Positions 45,921 to 55,179 of a stretch of DNA of 64,000 nucleotides are shown piece after piece. The stretch's first letter is position 1; each line of letters opens with the position of its first letter. Origin of the DNA: Robiginitalea marina (GTDB lineage: Bacteria; Bacteroidota; Bacteroidia; Flavobacteriales; Flavobacteriaceae); assembly GCF_024006985.1 (NCBI RefSeq), contig NZ_JAMXIB010000001.1:248001-312000 (forward strand), given 5' to 3'. Position numbers and translations under genes: made by a program. The notes under the pieces were generated by a model. The model was given only the letters and a program-made list of their open reading frames with translations. It was not told the origin of the DNA and made no database searches.

Positions 45921-46925
45921 ATGGATGAAGTAAAAAATATTCTTGAAGATATCCAAAAGGGCCGTCCTTCCCCCATTTATTTCCTAATGGGGGAAGAACC
46001 TTACTACATTGACCGCATTGCCGAATTCATAGGCGACAATATCCTTTCCGAGGCAGAAAAGGGGTTTAACCATATGGTGCTCTACGGGGGGGATGTTACG
46101 GTAGACGAAATCCTCGAAAATGCCAAACGCTTTCCAATGATGGCAGAATACCAGGTCATCATCGTCCGCGAAGCCCAACACCTCTCCAGGACCATCGAAA
46201 ACCTGGAACCCTACGCCGGGAACCCCATGCCGAGCACAATCCTGGTCCTATGCTATAAATACAAAACCATCGACAAACGCAAAAAGCTATACAAGGCCCT
46301 GAAAGGCAACGGGGGCGTGGTCTTTGAAAGCAGGAAATTATACGAAAACCAGGTGGCAGACTGGATCCGGCGGGTCCTGCTGGGCAGCGGATACAAAATT
46401 TCGCACAAGGCTGCCGCCTTGCTGGTAGAGTATTTGGGTACCGACCTAAGCCGCATTGCCAATGAACTGGATAAGCTCAAAGTGATCCTTCCCAAAGGGT
46501 CGGAAATCGATCCCGGATCGATCGAGCAATACATCGGCATCAGTAAAGACTACAACAATTTTGAGCTCAAAAAGGCCATCGCTCAGCACGATATCCCCAA
46601 AGCTTCCAGAATTATCAGGTACTTCGCCGAAAACCCCAGGGAAAACCCCTTTGTGCTGACCACTTCCCTGCTGCATACGTTCTTCTCCCAGGTATTGCAG
46701 TACCACGGGTTGGAGGACCACAGCCCGAAGCATGTGGCGCAAGCCCTGCGCATAAACCCTTATTTCGTGGGGGAATATCAGGAGGCCGCACGGCATTATC
46801 CCATGAAGCGGGTAAGCCGGATCATCGAGGTCCTTCGGGAGATGGATTTGAAGGGCAAAGGGGTTGGAACGCCAGCCCTCAGCCAGGCAGACCTCTTAAA
46901 GGAATTGCTTCACAAAATCCTGTAA
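45921..46925 (+). CDS. holA: DNA polymerase III, delta subunit
   Basis: A 334-residue clamp-loader subunit that opens the beta clamp. The N-terminus (MDEVKNILEDIQKGRPSPIYFLMGEEPYYIDRIAEFI, family motif YFLMGEEPYYID) and the middle block LLVEYLGTDLSRIANELDKLKVIL are characteristic, as is DYNNFELKKAIAQHD. The frame is open 134 codons further upstream to 45519, but that part runs antisense through the HsdR-N-like gene and has no family similarity, so the ATG at 45921 is chosen. It converges on the DoxX gene with one base between the stops. Confidence 0.92.
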   Translation: MDEVKNILEDIQKGRPSPIYFLMGEEPYYIDRIAEFIGDNILSEAEKGFNHMVLYGGDVTVDEILENAKRFPMMAEYQVIIVREAQHLSRTIENLEPYAGNPMPSTILVLCYKYKTIDKRKKLYKALKGNGGVVFESRKLYENQVADWIRRVLLGSGYKISHKAAALLVEYLGTDLSRIANELDKLKVILPKGSEIDPGSIEQYIGISKDYNNFELKKAIAQHDIPKASRIIRYFAENPRENPFVLTTSLLHTFFSQVLQYHGLEDHSPKHVAQALRINPYFVGEYQEAARHYPMKRVSRIIEVLREMDLKGKGVGTPALSQADLLKELLHKIL

Positions 46926-46926
46926 G

Positions 46927-47307
46927 TTACTTTTTATCAATACTATACTTTCCCGGACCCAGTAAAAGGACTGCGGTAAAAATCACCATGAAAAGCAGGG
47001 ATTTTTCTTTGGACCCAAAGGGGTCTGCCGCATGCTGGATCAGCCCGGCGACCAACATGGTGGCAATAATCGGGAGGGTTGCCCATCGGGTCTTGAACCC
47101 TATCAACACAAGTACCGAACAGAGGAACTCCGAAAATACGGCAAGGAAAAAAGTGGGGCTTGACCCGATCCCCAGCGGATCCGCGAATTCAATCGGGCCT
47201 TCCGCAAAGAGTCTGAGAAGTTTCGGATACCCGTGGGTAAGGAGGAGGGCCGATCCGCCAATGCGGAGAAATGCCAGCCCGAGGTGATAAGTGAGGGAAC
47301 TTTTCAT
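46927..47307 (-). CDS. DoxX family membrane protein
   Basis: A 126-residue protein with four hydrophobic helices. The DoxX signature is seen in GLAFLRIGGSALLLTHGYPKLLRLF at the N-terminus, followed by FFLAVFSEFLCSVLVLIGF (with the family glutamate), ATLPIIATMLVAGLIQH and LLFMVIFTAVLLLGPG. DoxX-like proteins are small inner-membrane proteins linked in some bacteria to thiol or quinone redox chemistry; the role here is not evident. It is probably cotranscribed with, or read after, the fused kinase-lyase gene, 44 bases upstream. Confidence 0.85.
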   Translation of the reverse strand: MKSSLTYHLGLAFLRIGGSALLLTHGYPKLLRLFAEGPIEFADPLGIGSSPTFFLAVFSEFLCSVLVLIGFKTRWATLPIIATMLVAGLIQHAADPFGSKEKSLLFMVIFTAVLLLGPGKYSIDKK

Positions 47308-47351
47308 GATTTGTCTGGTATTTGCATGCCTCCTAAATTATTAATAATTCT

Positions 47352-49604
47352 TCAGGATTCTTCAAGCAGATCGAGGATTCTTGCAGTTTCTGTAAGAAGG
47401 CGGTCACTATTTTCCCGGTTGAAGGGCAGGGGGGGCTTAATTTTCAGGACGTTCTCGTCGGGGCCATCCGTGCCCACCAGGATACGGGCTTCCCGAAGCT
47501 GGTTTTTAAGGGAACCCGCCAGTGCCGTTCCCGGGTTTCCATGTCGGTCCTGCACTTCAACCCCTATGAACAGGCCTTCCCCCCGCACGTCCGAAATACT
47601 GCGGAATCGGCCCTGCAGTTCCCGGAATCCGTCCATAAGATATTGGCCTGTAGCCCGTGCATGTTCCCGCAACCCTTCCTCCTCCAAGACCTGCAGGACG
47701 GCCAGGCCGGCAGCACAGGAAACCGGGTTTCCGCCAAAAGAACTGAAGAACTCGGGGCCGGAATCGAAACAGGAGGCAACAGCCCCTGTGGTTACCACTG
47801 CACCTATCGGATGCCCATTGCCCATGGGCTTCCCGAGGACTACGATGTCGGGGACAACCCCATATTTCTCAAACCCCCAGTTCCATTGCCCAAGCCTGCC
47901 AAAGCCCACCTGAACCTCATCGGAAATACAAAGCCCGCCCTGTGCCCTCACCCGGTCATACAGTACAGGTAAATACCCTTCAGGGAGGGGAACCTGCCCA
48001 CCACACCCCATAATGGGTTCTGCGATAAAGGCACCAATGCTGCCCGCGTGTTCGTCGAGGTGGCGAAGGCCCTGTAAGCTGAAAAACCGACCCGCCTCCC
48101 CATTGTCATTCAGCCCGCTGCCAAACACCTTGGGCATGGGGCATACAAGGGTGTCAGGCCAGGAATCGCCCTGGCGGTGCTTGTAATGGCTCGCGGCAAT
48201 TCCGGCAAGGGTATTGCCATGGTATCCGTATTCCAGGGCCAGGACTTTCCTGCGCCCGGTGTAGGCCCTGCAAAGTCGCAAGGCAAGGTCTGTGGCCGCA
48301 CTGCCGGAATTCACGAGCATTATTTTGGTAAGGGGAGGGGGGAAGTATCGCAGTAGGTGCGCCGCGTAATCGAGCAATTCGTCATACAGGTACCGGGTAT
48401 TCGTATTGAGCCTCCTGAGGGTATGGGTTGTCGCTTCCACCACCTTCGGGTGGGCGTGCCCTACCAGCATGATGTTGTTGTAAGCGTCCAAAAAAGTTTC
48501 CCCTTTATGGTTGAACATATACTGGAAGGCCGCCCGCCGCATCAGGATGGGGTTCTGGTAGCTCAGCGAAAGGGAATCGGGGAAGTACTGCCTGCGGCGC
48601 AAAAGGAAGTTTTCCGGATCAGAGGCATGTCCGGCTTCCAGGCCTGCAGCCTGCAGAAAGGCTTTTTGGGCTGCTTCCGGGGCAATGGCAATCCACTTTC
48701 GCAACAGTTGCCTGATCGGGGCTTCACTTATGCTGATATACGCCGATTCCGGTTGCTCTTTTTTGGCCTTTGCGCTATTGCAAAGGCTCATCGCCATACG
48801 CCCTCCAATCAGGTAGTACAAAACCCCCAGTTCTTCCGCATCCAGGGGGCAATGCTTATGGTATGCCCCGATAACCGCACGCGCGGCCCCAAGGGGGTCT
48901 TGTTTTCCCGGAAGCACATAGGTAAGGGCAACGGCCAGTTCATTAACCCGCCAGGAGTATGCCATATCCCCAAAGTCTATGATACCGCTTACCCGGCCTT
49001 GCCGGGTAAGCACGTTCCAGTCATTGGCGTCATTATGGATCAGGGCTTTTTTTAAACGGTGTTGGATGGGGGAAACCTCAGCCTCAAAATGCAGGAAATA
49101 ATAGCCGATAAGCGCCCGGTCACGGGGATCTTCCACCAGGCTTATGTTTTCCCGGTGCATCCCGAGGTGCTGCAGGTCCCACCGGAAAACCTCTGCCGCC
49201 AGGCTTCCGCCCCCCAGGCCGGAACCCGCGCGGTTCATCTGCCCCAGCATCGTCCCAAGGCTTTCCAGAAGTTCTTCGGGTTGCGGCACTTCAGCCAAAA
49301 AATCCCCCTCCAGGTACGTTAAAAGTCGAATATAATGTCCATCGGCCTTCAGGATGGTCTTTCCTTCCAGGGAAGGCAACGGAACAGGCAGGTCAAAAGA
49401 GGTGGTGGCGTGGAGTTTTTTTACCAGCCGCTCCTCCAGGCGCAAACGATCCGGTAAAGCCTTCCGGGCTTTCTGGAATTTGAGGATATACCGCGCCGCA
49501 CCTGCTTTTACCAGATAGGTCTTGTCGTCATATCCTTCCAGTAATGTAAGGCGGACGGCTGTGAGGCCGTATTCCTCCCTGAGCAGGCGGACGAGGTTCT
49601 CCAT
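47352..49604 (-). CDS. bifunctional APH-fold kinase / class III aminotransferase-fold phospholyase
   Basis: A 750-residue fusion. Residues ~1-320 are an aminoglycoside-phosphotransferase-like kinase: ATP-site lysine region ARYILKFQ, catalytic loop HNDANDWN (Asp192), and the metal-binding DFGD (residues 210-213). Residues ~335-750 are a class III PLP enzyme with NSGSAATDLALRLC, GYHGNT and the Schiff-base Lys592 in LGKPMGNGHPIGAVV. The separate human homologues are hydroxylysine kinase and the phospholyases AGXT2L1/AGXT2L2. The fused enzyme may therefore phosphorylate an amino alcohol, such as 5-hydroxylysine or ethanolamine, and then eliminate phosphate. Here there is no peptidase domain, which some fused homologues carry. 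The substrate is inferred. A minus-strand TAAGTTTA lies at 49627-49634. Confidence 0.85.
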   Translation of the reverse strand: MENLVRLLREEYGLTAVRLTLLEGYDDKTYLVKAGAARYILKFQKARKALPDRLRLEERLVKKLHATTSFDLPVPLPSLEGKTILKADGHYIRLLTYLEGDFLAEVPQPEELLESLGTMLGQMNRAGSGLGGGSLAAEVFRWDLQHLGMHRENISLVEDPRDRALIGYYFLHFEAEVSPIQHRLKKALIHNDANDWNVLTRQGRVSGIIDFGDMAYSWRVNELAVALTYVLPGKQDPLGAARAVIGAYHKHCPLDAEELGVLYYLIGGRMAMSLCNSAKAKKEQPESAYISISEAPIRQLLRKWIAIAPEAAQKAFLQAAGLEAGHASDPENFLLRRRQYFPDSLSLSYQNPILMRRAAFQYMFNHKGETFLDAYNNIMLVGHAHPKVVEATTHTLRRLNTNTRYLYDELLDYAAHLLRYFPPPLTKIMLVNSGSAATDLALRLCRAYTGRRKVLALEYGYHGNTLAGIAASHYKHRQGDSWPDTLVCPMPKVFGSGLNDNGEAGRFFSLQGLRHLDEHAGSIGAFIAEPIMGCGGQVPLPEGYLPVLYDRVRAQGGLCISDEVQVGFGRLGQWNWGFEKYGVVPDIVVLGKPMGNGHPIGAVVTTGAVASCFDSGPEFFSSFGGNPVSCAAGLAVLQVLEEEGLREHARATGQYLMDGFRELQGRFRSISDVRGEGLFIGVEVQDRHGNPGTALAGSLKNQLREARILVGTDGPDENVLKIKPPLPFNRENSDRLLTETARILDLLEES

Positions 49605-49626
49605 CGCAGGTTTTGCTTTAACTCCC

Positions 49627-49634
49627 TAAACTTA
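49627..49634 (-). promoter_or_regulatory. candidate -7 box for the kinase-phospholyase fusion gene
   Basis: Minus-strand TAAGTTTA, one base from TAnnTTTG, 22 bases before the ATG at 49604, in the 155-base gap after the E1 gene. The rest of this gap shows no gene. Confidence 0.4.
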
Positions 49635-49759
49635 CGATTTTACCCGCTTTCCCTAATGGAAACCTCACGCCCCGGTTACCAGGGGAACTGCCTATAAGAA
49701 CACGCAAGTCGAAAAAATAAGGTCCTGCCGACAGCTCTTCATGCCTTCGGGGCTGTACT

Positions 49760-52171
49760 TCAGAGAAGCGCGGGATAATCCTGGGGGTTGGCCTCATGCA
49801 TGATGGCGTAGGCCATTTCAAAAATATCCTCCGCACTGGGTTTTGAAAAGTAATCCCCATCACTTGCATAGGCCGGTCGGTGTTCCCGGGCCGTGAGGGT
49901 ACGGGGGGCGGAATCCAAATAGCGGTATCCGCCCTGCACTTCCAAAATCTGTTGCAGGAGGTAGGCCGAACAACCGCCGGGCACATCTTCGTCCACGATC
50001 AGCAATCGGTTGGTCTTTTCGAGGCTCTTGCACACCTGGTGGTCCAGGTCAAAGGGCAGGAGGGTCTGGGCATCGATTACTTCAGCATCGATTCCCACTT
50101 CCAGCAATTCCCGGGCGGCCTGCAGGGCTATCCGAAAGGTGGATCCGTACGATAGCACGGTGAGGTCTTTTCCCTCCCTTACCACCTCGACCCTGCCTAT
50201 CGGGGTGCATATTTCGCCCAGGTTTTCAGGCACCCTTTCCTTCAGGCGGTACCCGTTCAGGCTTTCTATGATCAGGGCCGGCTCATCAGTCTTCATCAGG
50301 GTATTGTAAAAACCGGCCGCTTTGGTCATATCCCTGGGTACCAACAGGTACATCCCCCTGAGCAGGTGGATGAGGCCCCCCATCTGCGAACCCGAGTGCC
50401 AGATGCCCTCGAGCCTGTGGCCACGGGTCCTCACGATCAACGGGGCCTTCTGCTTGCCCACGGTGCGGTACAGCAATGTGGCCAGGTCGTCACTAAGGGT
50501 TTGAAGCCCGTAAAGCACGTAGTCCAGGTATTGGATTTCCGCAATGGGCCGCAACCCCCGCAGCGCCAGGCCAATTCCCTGACCGATGATGGTAGCTTCC
50601 CGGATGCCGGTATCGGCCACGCGAAAGGGGCCGTATTTTTTCTGCAGCCCTTCCAGGCCCTGGTTGACATCCCCAATCGTACCGGTGTCTTCACCAAAAA
50701 TAAGCGCCTTCGGGTACTGTGAAAAAAGCAGGTCGAAGTTGTCCCTCAGGATAATCCGGCCGTCTACCTCCTGCTTCTGGTCCGTGTAAACCGGCTTTAC
50801 CTCTTCGATGTCGGTTGCCTTCCCCTCCAATTCAGAGTACAGGTGGGAACTGTAAAGGGGTTCCGTCTCTTCCAGGTACCCCAGGATCCATTGCCTCAGG
50901 GCCTCGCCGGCGGCATGCCGCTCGCCCACGATATAGCGGAGGGCTTTTCGCGCCGTGGTGAGCAAGTCCCTTTTAAGGGGCTCTTCCACCGCGATAAGGT
51001 CATTGGTTAGTTTGCGGATAAAGGCCTTATTGGGGCTGGAATCACCCACTTGTTTCATCAGGGCGGTTAACTCCTGCTGTCTTTTCTTCTGGGGCTCGAG
51101 GAACTCGGCCCAGGCATCCCTTTTGGCGGTTCGCACTTCCTTTTTGACTTCCTTCTCCAGGGCTTGCAGGTCTGCTTCCGTAGCGATCTGGTTTTCCAGG
51201 ATCAATTGGCGGAACTTCAGGTTGCAATCGTGCTCCCTTTCCCATTCGAGGCGCTCCTGCGATTTGTAGCGCTCGTGCGACCCCGAAGTGGAATGCCCCT
51301 GGGGCTGCGTGAGTTCCATGACATGGATCAGCACGGGTACGTGCGATTCCCGCGCTATGTCGGCAGCGTTTTCATAGGTATGGATAAGGGAGGTATAATC
51401 CCAACCCCTGACCCGGAAAATCTCAAAGCCTTCCTGTTCCTCTGTACGCTGGAAGCCCTTCAGAACCTCCGAAATGTTTTCCTTGGTGGTTTGGTATTTT
51501 GCAGGGACTGAAATCCCATATTCGTCATCCCAGACGCTTACAATCATGGGCACCTGCAGGACCCCGGCCGCGTTGATGGTTTCGAAAAAATGCCCTTCAC
51601 TGGTAGAGGCATTCCCTATGGTTCCCCAGGCCACTTCATTGCCGTTTGACGAAAAGCCTTCCGAAGGCAGTTCCTCCAGTTCCCGGTACACCTTGGAAGC
51701 ATAGGCCAGGCCGAGCAGCCTGGGCATCTGGCCGGCGGTAGGGGAGATATCGGGGCTGCTGTTCGGCTGGGCAGTGAGATCCTTCCAACTGCCATCGTTA
51801 TTCAGGCTATGGGTCCCAAAATGTCCCCCCATCTGCCTCCCTGCACTCATGGGCTCCTTTTTCAGGTCTGTGGTGGCGTACAGCCCATGGAAAAATTCCT
51901 TTGGACTTAACAGGCCCAAAGCCATCATAAAGGTCTGGTCCCTGTAATATCCGCTTCGGAAATCCCCGTTCCTGAAAGCCCTGGCCATAGCCAACTGGGG
52001 AAGTTCCTTTCCGTCCCCAAAAATGCCGAACTTCGCTTTTCCTGTAAGGACTTCCCTGCGCCCGAGGATGCTGCATTCCCTGCTTGTCACCGCTATTCGG
52101 TAATCTTCCAGGATCTGTTCCTTGAAATCTGCAAAGGAAAGGTCTTTTTCGGGGTCCAGCTGAACTTTCAT
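49760..52171 (-). CDS. 2-oxoacid dehydrogenase E1, fused alpha and beta subunits (branched-chain type)
   Basis: An 803-residue thiamine-diphosphate enzyme in which the alpha (residues ~1-430) and beta (~470-803) chains are one polypeptide. The alpha half has YYRDQTFMMALGL, QMGGHFGTHSLN and the ThDP motif GTIGNASTSEGHFFETINAAG, with the usual GDG start changed to GTIGN. The beta half has LIFGEDTGTIGDVNQGLEGLQKKYG and the transketolase-like EIQYLDYVLYGLQTLSDDLATLLYR. It would decarboxylate branched-chain 2-oxoacids or pyruvate in a complex with E2 and E3, which are not in this window. The start at 52171 (MKVQLDPEKDL) is chosen over one at 52237. Confidence 0.88.
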   Translation of the reverse strand: MKVQLDPEKDLSFADFKEQILEDYRIAVTSRECSILGRREVLTGKAKFGIFGDGKELPQLAMARAFRNGDFRSGYYRDQTFMMALGLLSPKEFFHGLYATTDLKKEPMSAGRQMGGHFGTHSLNNDGSWKDLTAQPNSSPDISPTAGQMPRLLGLAYASKVYRELEELPSEGFSSNGNEVAWGTIGNASTSEGHFFETINAAGVLQVPMIVSVWDDEYGISVPAKYQTTKENISEVLKGFQRTEEQEGFEIFRVRGWDYTSLIHTYENAADIARESHVPVLIHVMELTQPQGHSTSGSHERYKSQERLEWEREHDCNLKFRQLILENQIATEADLQALEKEVKKEVRTAKRDAWAEFLEPQKKRQQELTALMKQVGDSSPNKAFIRKLTNDLIAVEEPLKRDLLTTARKALRYIVGERHAAGEALRQWILGYLEETEPLYSSHLYSELEGKATDIEEVKPVYTDQKQEVDGRIILRDNFDLLFSQYPKALIFGEDTGTIGDVNQGLEGLQKKYGPFRVADTGIREATIIGQGIGLALRGLRPIAEIQYLDYVLYGLQTLSDDLATLLYRTVGKQKAPLIVRTRGHRLEGIWHSGSQMGGLIHLLRGMYLLVPRDMTKAAGFYNTLMKTDEPALIIESLNGYRLKERVPENLGEICTPIGRVEVVREGKDLTVLSYGSTFRIALQAARELLEVGIDAEVIDAQTLLPFDLDHQVCKSLEKTNRLLIVDEDVPGGCSAYLLQQILEVQGGYRYLDSAPRTLTAREHRPAYASDGDYFSKPSAEDIFEMAYAIMHEANPQDYPALL

Positions 52172-52293
52172 AGGCGGGCCAGGTGTTTTCTCCAAAGGTA
52201 TCAAAGCCGTGGGATTTTTGCAATCCCACCGGGCCATTTAGCTTAACGATTTATCAATATTCATATTGTAAACAAGCTGAAAATTACAAAACC

Positions 52294-52318
52294 CCTAAAT
52301 ATTGTTGAAAATATTAGG
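52294..52318 (-). terminator. possible A+T-rich hairpin terminator after the M1-like gene
   Basis: An imperfect inverted repeat (arms CCTAATATT / AATATTTAGG on the minus strand, with a one-base bulge) lies 12 bases after the stop at 52330 and is followed on the minus strand by a T-rich run (GGGGTTTTG, TAATTTT). The 52172-52329 gap otherwise holds only A+T-rich sequence that probably includes the E1 promoter. Confidence 0.35.
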
Positions 52319-52329
52319 AATCTATTAAC

Positions 52330-55176
52330 TCAAAACCATTTTCGGGTAAACAATCCGATAAGGGTTTTGGGGCTGAGGGTGACCACAAATCGAATCTTCT
52401 GGCTGTAATTCGGGTCTGCGATTTCCCAGCCATTATTGGAGTACAGGGGAAAATAGAGTTCGAAGTAATCTGTTACCAGGTTGAGCCGGATGCCCGAATC
52501 ATAAACAAAACGGGCCGGGTCGCCTTCATTTTTCAGAAACCCCAGGTCGCCATAGGCTTCAATCCAGCGCCACAGGCTGTAACTCATGTTTCCGGTTACC
52601 ATCCAGCGGTTGGCAAACGGATAGGCCAGGCGGGATTTAAACCCGCCTTCCGCAATAATGATCTGCTGGCTGAAGATCCCGGAGTCCTCAGAGCGCCCGA
52701 GGTAATTGAAATCAAAAAGGTAATCGGTAGGGCGGTCCAGGGCAAAGCTGAAAAAATCGGAGTTTGTCTGGTTCCGAAGGAAAACGCCTCCGAAAAACCG
52801 GAGGTTGATCTGGCGGTTGTTGATCATCAGTCGCCGGTATTCCATGTTGACGGAAAACTTTGTGAAGTCTGCTGCCTGCTGTCCGTCCGCAAACCAGGAA
52901 AAGTAATCGATGATATTGTTTTTCAAATAACTGTACCTCACGTTGAAAACACTGTAATCCGGGTTGGTTTCCAGGGCTTCAAGGCCGGGGTCAATGGTGC
53001 GGAAAACGTTTACATGGCGAAGCAACAGGGAGCTGCGGATATTGGCAATAAGGTCAGCAGGCCTCCAGCCGAAACTTATGGAAGGCGTAAGGGTGGAATA
53101 CCGCGAATTGGTTTGAAAATGGAACGTGGACCCCCTAAGGGCGTAATTGGTTACAAAAAAACCGCTTTTTCCATGGTAATGCCGGTACAACAGGCTGCCA
53201 TAGCCCACCAGCGACTTTTCCCTGGTGGCATACTGGGGGGCCACATCAATGACAAAAGGGCGCTCGAGCAGGGTTTTGTTGGTCAGGCGCAATCCCGGGG
53301 TCAGGCCATCGTAGATGTTGAAATTGACCACAGGCATATAAAAGATCTGATTATAGTATGGGTTTTCGGCATCCCTGAAGAACTGGAGCTTTAATTTCCG
53401 GTTGCTTGAAAGGAAGCCGCCCATGGACTTCCAGTTATCCCTTTGGTTGAATTCGGGAATCGACTGGTCGTAGTTCAGTACCAGTCGCTTTTCGCCCCTG
53501 TCGGGAATCTGGAAGGTCTGGCTTTCCGGGAAGCCCCGGAACCAGTATTTGGAAACCACCGTATCGTTGCGCAGGCCAAAAAGGGAAATGGGCACCTGTG
53601 CCTTCGTCTTGTTTTGTAAGGTAACCTGGAGGGAGTCGTTTTTAGGCTCAACGGTCCTGATTTTATAGTCGATGCGTTCGTCTGAGGCCACATATGAATC
53701 GAAGAACCACCCGATATCCACCGAAGCATATTTCTCCAGGGTGGCGCGGAAGTCACCCGGGGTGGCTTCCCGCAGGGTATAGCTCTTCAAAAAATCCTTT
53801 ATCCCCTGGTCAACGACATCCCTTCCTGCATACTGTCCAAGGTACAGCAGGCCCAGACCGGCTTTATAGGTGTTCGCGATTTTTTGATTGAACTTGATCA
53901 GGGAGTCGTTGGGCGTGGTAAGCGCCTGGTCGAGGTTCCGACGGGCGGTAAGCATGTGGAGGAAGGAATACTGGTCGTTGAAGTCCATTTGCGCCAGATA
54001 CGTCCCCTTCATAAGCCAGAAACCGGAGAGTTTTCCCAGGAGTTTCTGGTCGGGGTAGAATTCCTCAACATAACGGATCATGAGGTAGTTGATAATCGCA
54101 TCGCTGATCCATTTGTCCTTTCGGGGGTTTAGAAAAATCGATTCCCGCAGGTAGCTGATCAGGGCCGTTTTCAAAAACTTCATCTCGAACTGGAACTGCT
54201 CTTCGTAGGGCCGGATGAAGGAAGGGAGCTGGTTCAGGCCATAGAGGGGGTTTTTGTTAAAATCAATTTCACTGACCAGTAACTGTTCATAGGGAAAGTC
54301 CCCTAAGTTTTCATAGATGAAACGGGTAATGCGGTCAATGGAAATTCCCTGCCGGATTTCATCGTATTTGCGCGATTGAATATCGGTGACCACGAAAAGG
54401 GTGGGGGTAACGTGTTTCTTGAAGGGACGGCCGGCATTGAGGATCACGTCGCAACTTTTGCGGCTCTGTCCCCTGAGGTTGGCAAACTGCTTTCCGGGAA
54501 AACTGCTCAGGCTCAGGTCCACGTAATTGGTGCCGAGAAAAAGGGAATCCGGGAAAATAAAATTGATGTAGGTATTGGTGAGGTCCGTGTACAGGTCTTC
54601 AAGGTTTTTGTTTGAATACCGGTTCCAGGTCGTATCGTAAACTGCTGGGGTCAGGTACCAGTCCCTGAGGTAGAAACTCCCATCGGGGGCATATCCGAAA
54701 GGGGTATACCGGTTTGGAGGCAGTTTCACCGTGTAGGTAAGTAACAAGCGAACGGAGTCACCGGGCCGCAGGGGTTCATTCAGGTAGAAGCGAATCAGGT
54801 CAAGGGAGGAAAGGCGCTTCCAGGAGACGTTGCGATATACCCCATCCGAAACGGAGAGGATGGTCGTACGGCCCCTTTCTTCTTCTTTGGCCAGGTGGAG
54901 CGATTTTTTGAATTCTTCAGCAAATCGCTTTGCCAGGGCAGTGGTCTTATCGGAATAAGCATTGGCCCAGTCATTGAAAACCAGCGATTCCAGGACGTCA
55001 TCGGAATCGTTCACATACGTGAATTCCTGCTGGATCTGGATGACCCTGGTATCCTGGTCAAGGGTGGCGGTAATCTTGTTTTCATGCTGGCCATAAAGGC
55101 ATACAGGCATCCAAATCCCCGGGAAGAGGACGCGCAGGAAGAATGCGGCAAGAGCGTGTTTTGCCTGGCCAGTCAT
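52330..55176 (-). CDS. M1 peptidase-like protein without catalytic motif, probable C-terminal beta barrel
   Basis: A 948-residue exported protein (signal segment FFLRVLFPGIWMPVCLYGQ). The N-terminal half follows the M1 aminopeptidase plan: beta-rich domain with DQDTRVIQIQQEFTYVN, VRLLLTYTVKLP, and the region before the active site YEQLLVSEIDFNKNP. Where active enzymes have HExxH and a downstream E, it reads RESIFLNPRKDKWISDAIINYLM, so no zinc ligands are present. The later GLGLLYLGQYAGRDVVDQGIKDFL block is M1-like. The last ~350 residues alternate aromatic and polar residues, as in outer-membrane barrels, and end in W-F. It may be an outer-membrane binding protein or scaffold. It starts 3 bases after the LOG-family gene. 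Confidence 0.75.
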   Translation of the reverse strand: MTGQAKHALAAFFLRVLFPGIWMPVCLYGQHENKITATLDQDTRVIQIQQEFTYVNDSDDVLESLVFNDWANAYSDKTTALAKRFAEEFKKSLHLAKEEERGRTTILSVSDGVYRNVSWKRLSSLDLIRFYLNEPLRPGDSVRLLLTYTVKLPPNRYTPFGYAPDGSFYLRDWYLTPAVYDTTWNRYSNKNLEDLYTDLTNTYINFIFPDSLFLGTNYVDLSLSSFPGKQFANLRGQSRKSCDVILNAGRPFKKHVTPTLFVVTDIQSRKYDEIRQGISIDRITRFIYENLGDFPYEQLLVSEIDFNKNPLYGLNQLPSFIRPYEEQFQFEMKFLKTALISYLRESIFLNPRKDKWISDAIINYLMIRYVEEFYPDQKLLGKLSGFWLMKGTYLAQMDFNDQYSFLHMLTARRNLDQALTTPNDSLIKFNQKIANTYKAGLGLLYLGQYAGRDVVDQGIKDFLKSYTLREATPGDFRATLEKYASVDIGWFFDSYVASDERIDYKIRTVEPKNDSLQVTLQNKTKAQVPISLFGLRNDTVVSKYWFRGFPESQTFQIPDRGEKRLVLNYDQSIPEFNQRDNWKSMGGFLSSNRKLKLQFFRDAENPYYNQIFYMPVVNFNIYDGLTPGLRLTNKTLLERPFVIDVAPQYATREKSLVGYGSLLYRHYHGKSGFFVTNYALRGSTFHFQTNSRYSTLTPSISFGWRPADLIANIRSSLLLRHVNVFRTIDPGLEALETNPDYSVFNVRYSYLKNNIIDYFSWFADGQQAADFTKFSVNMEYRRLMINNRQINLRFFGGVFLRNQTNSDFFSFALDRPTDYLFDFNYLGRSEDSGIFSQQIIIAEGGFKSRLAYPFANRWMVTGNMSYSLWRWIEAYGDLGFLKNEGDPARFVYDSGIRLNLVTDYFELYFPLYSNNGWEIADPNYSQKIRFVVTLSPKTLIGLFTRKWF

Positions 55177-55179
55177 AGG

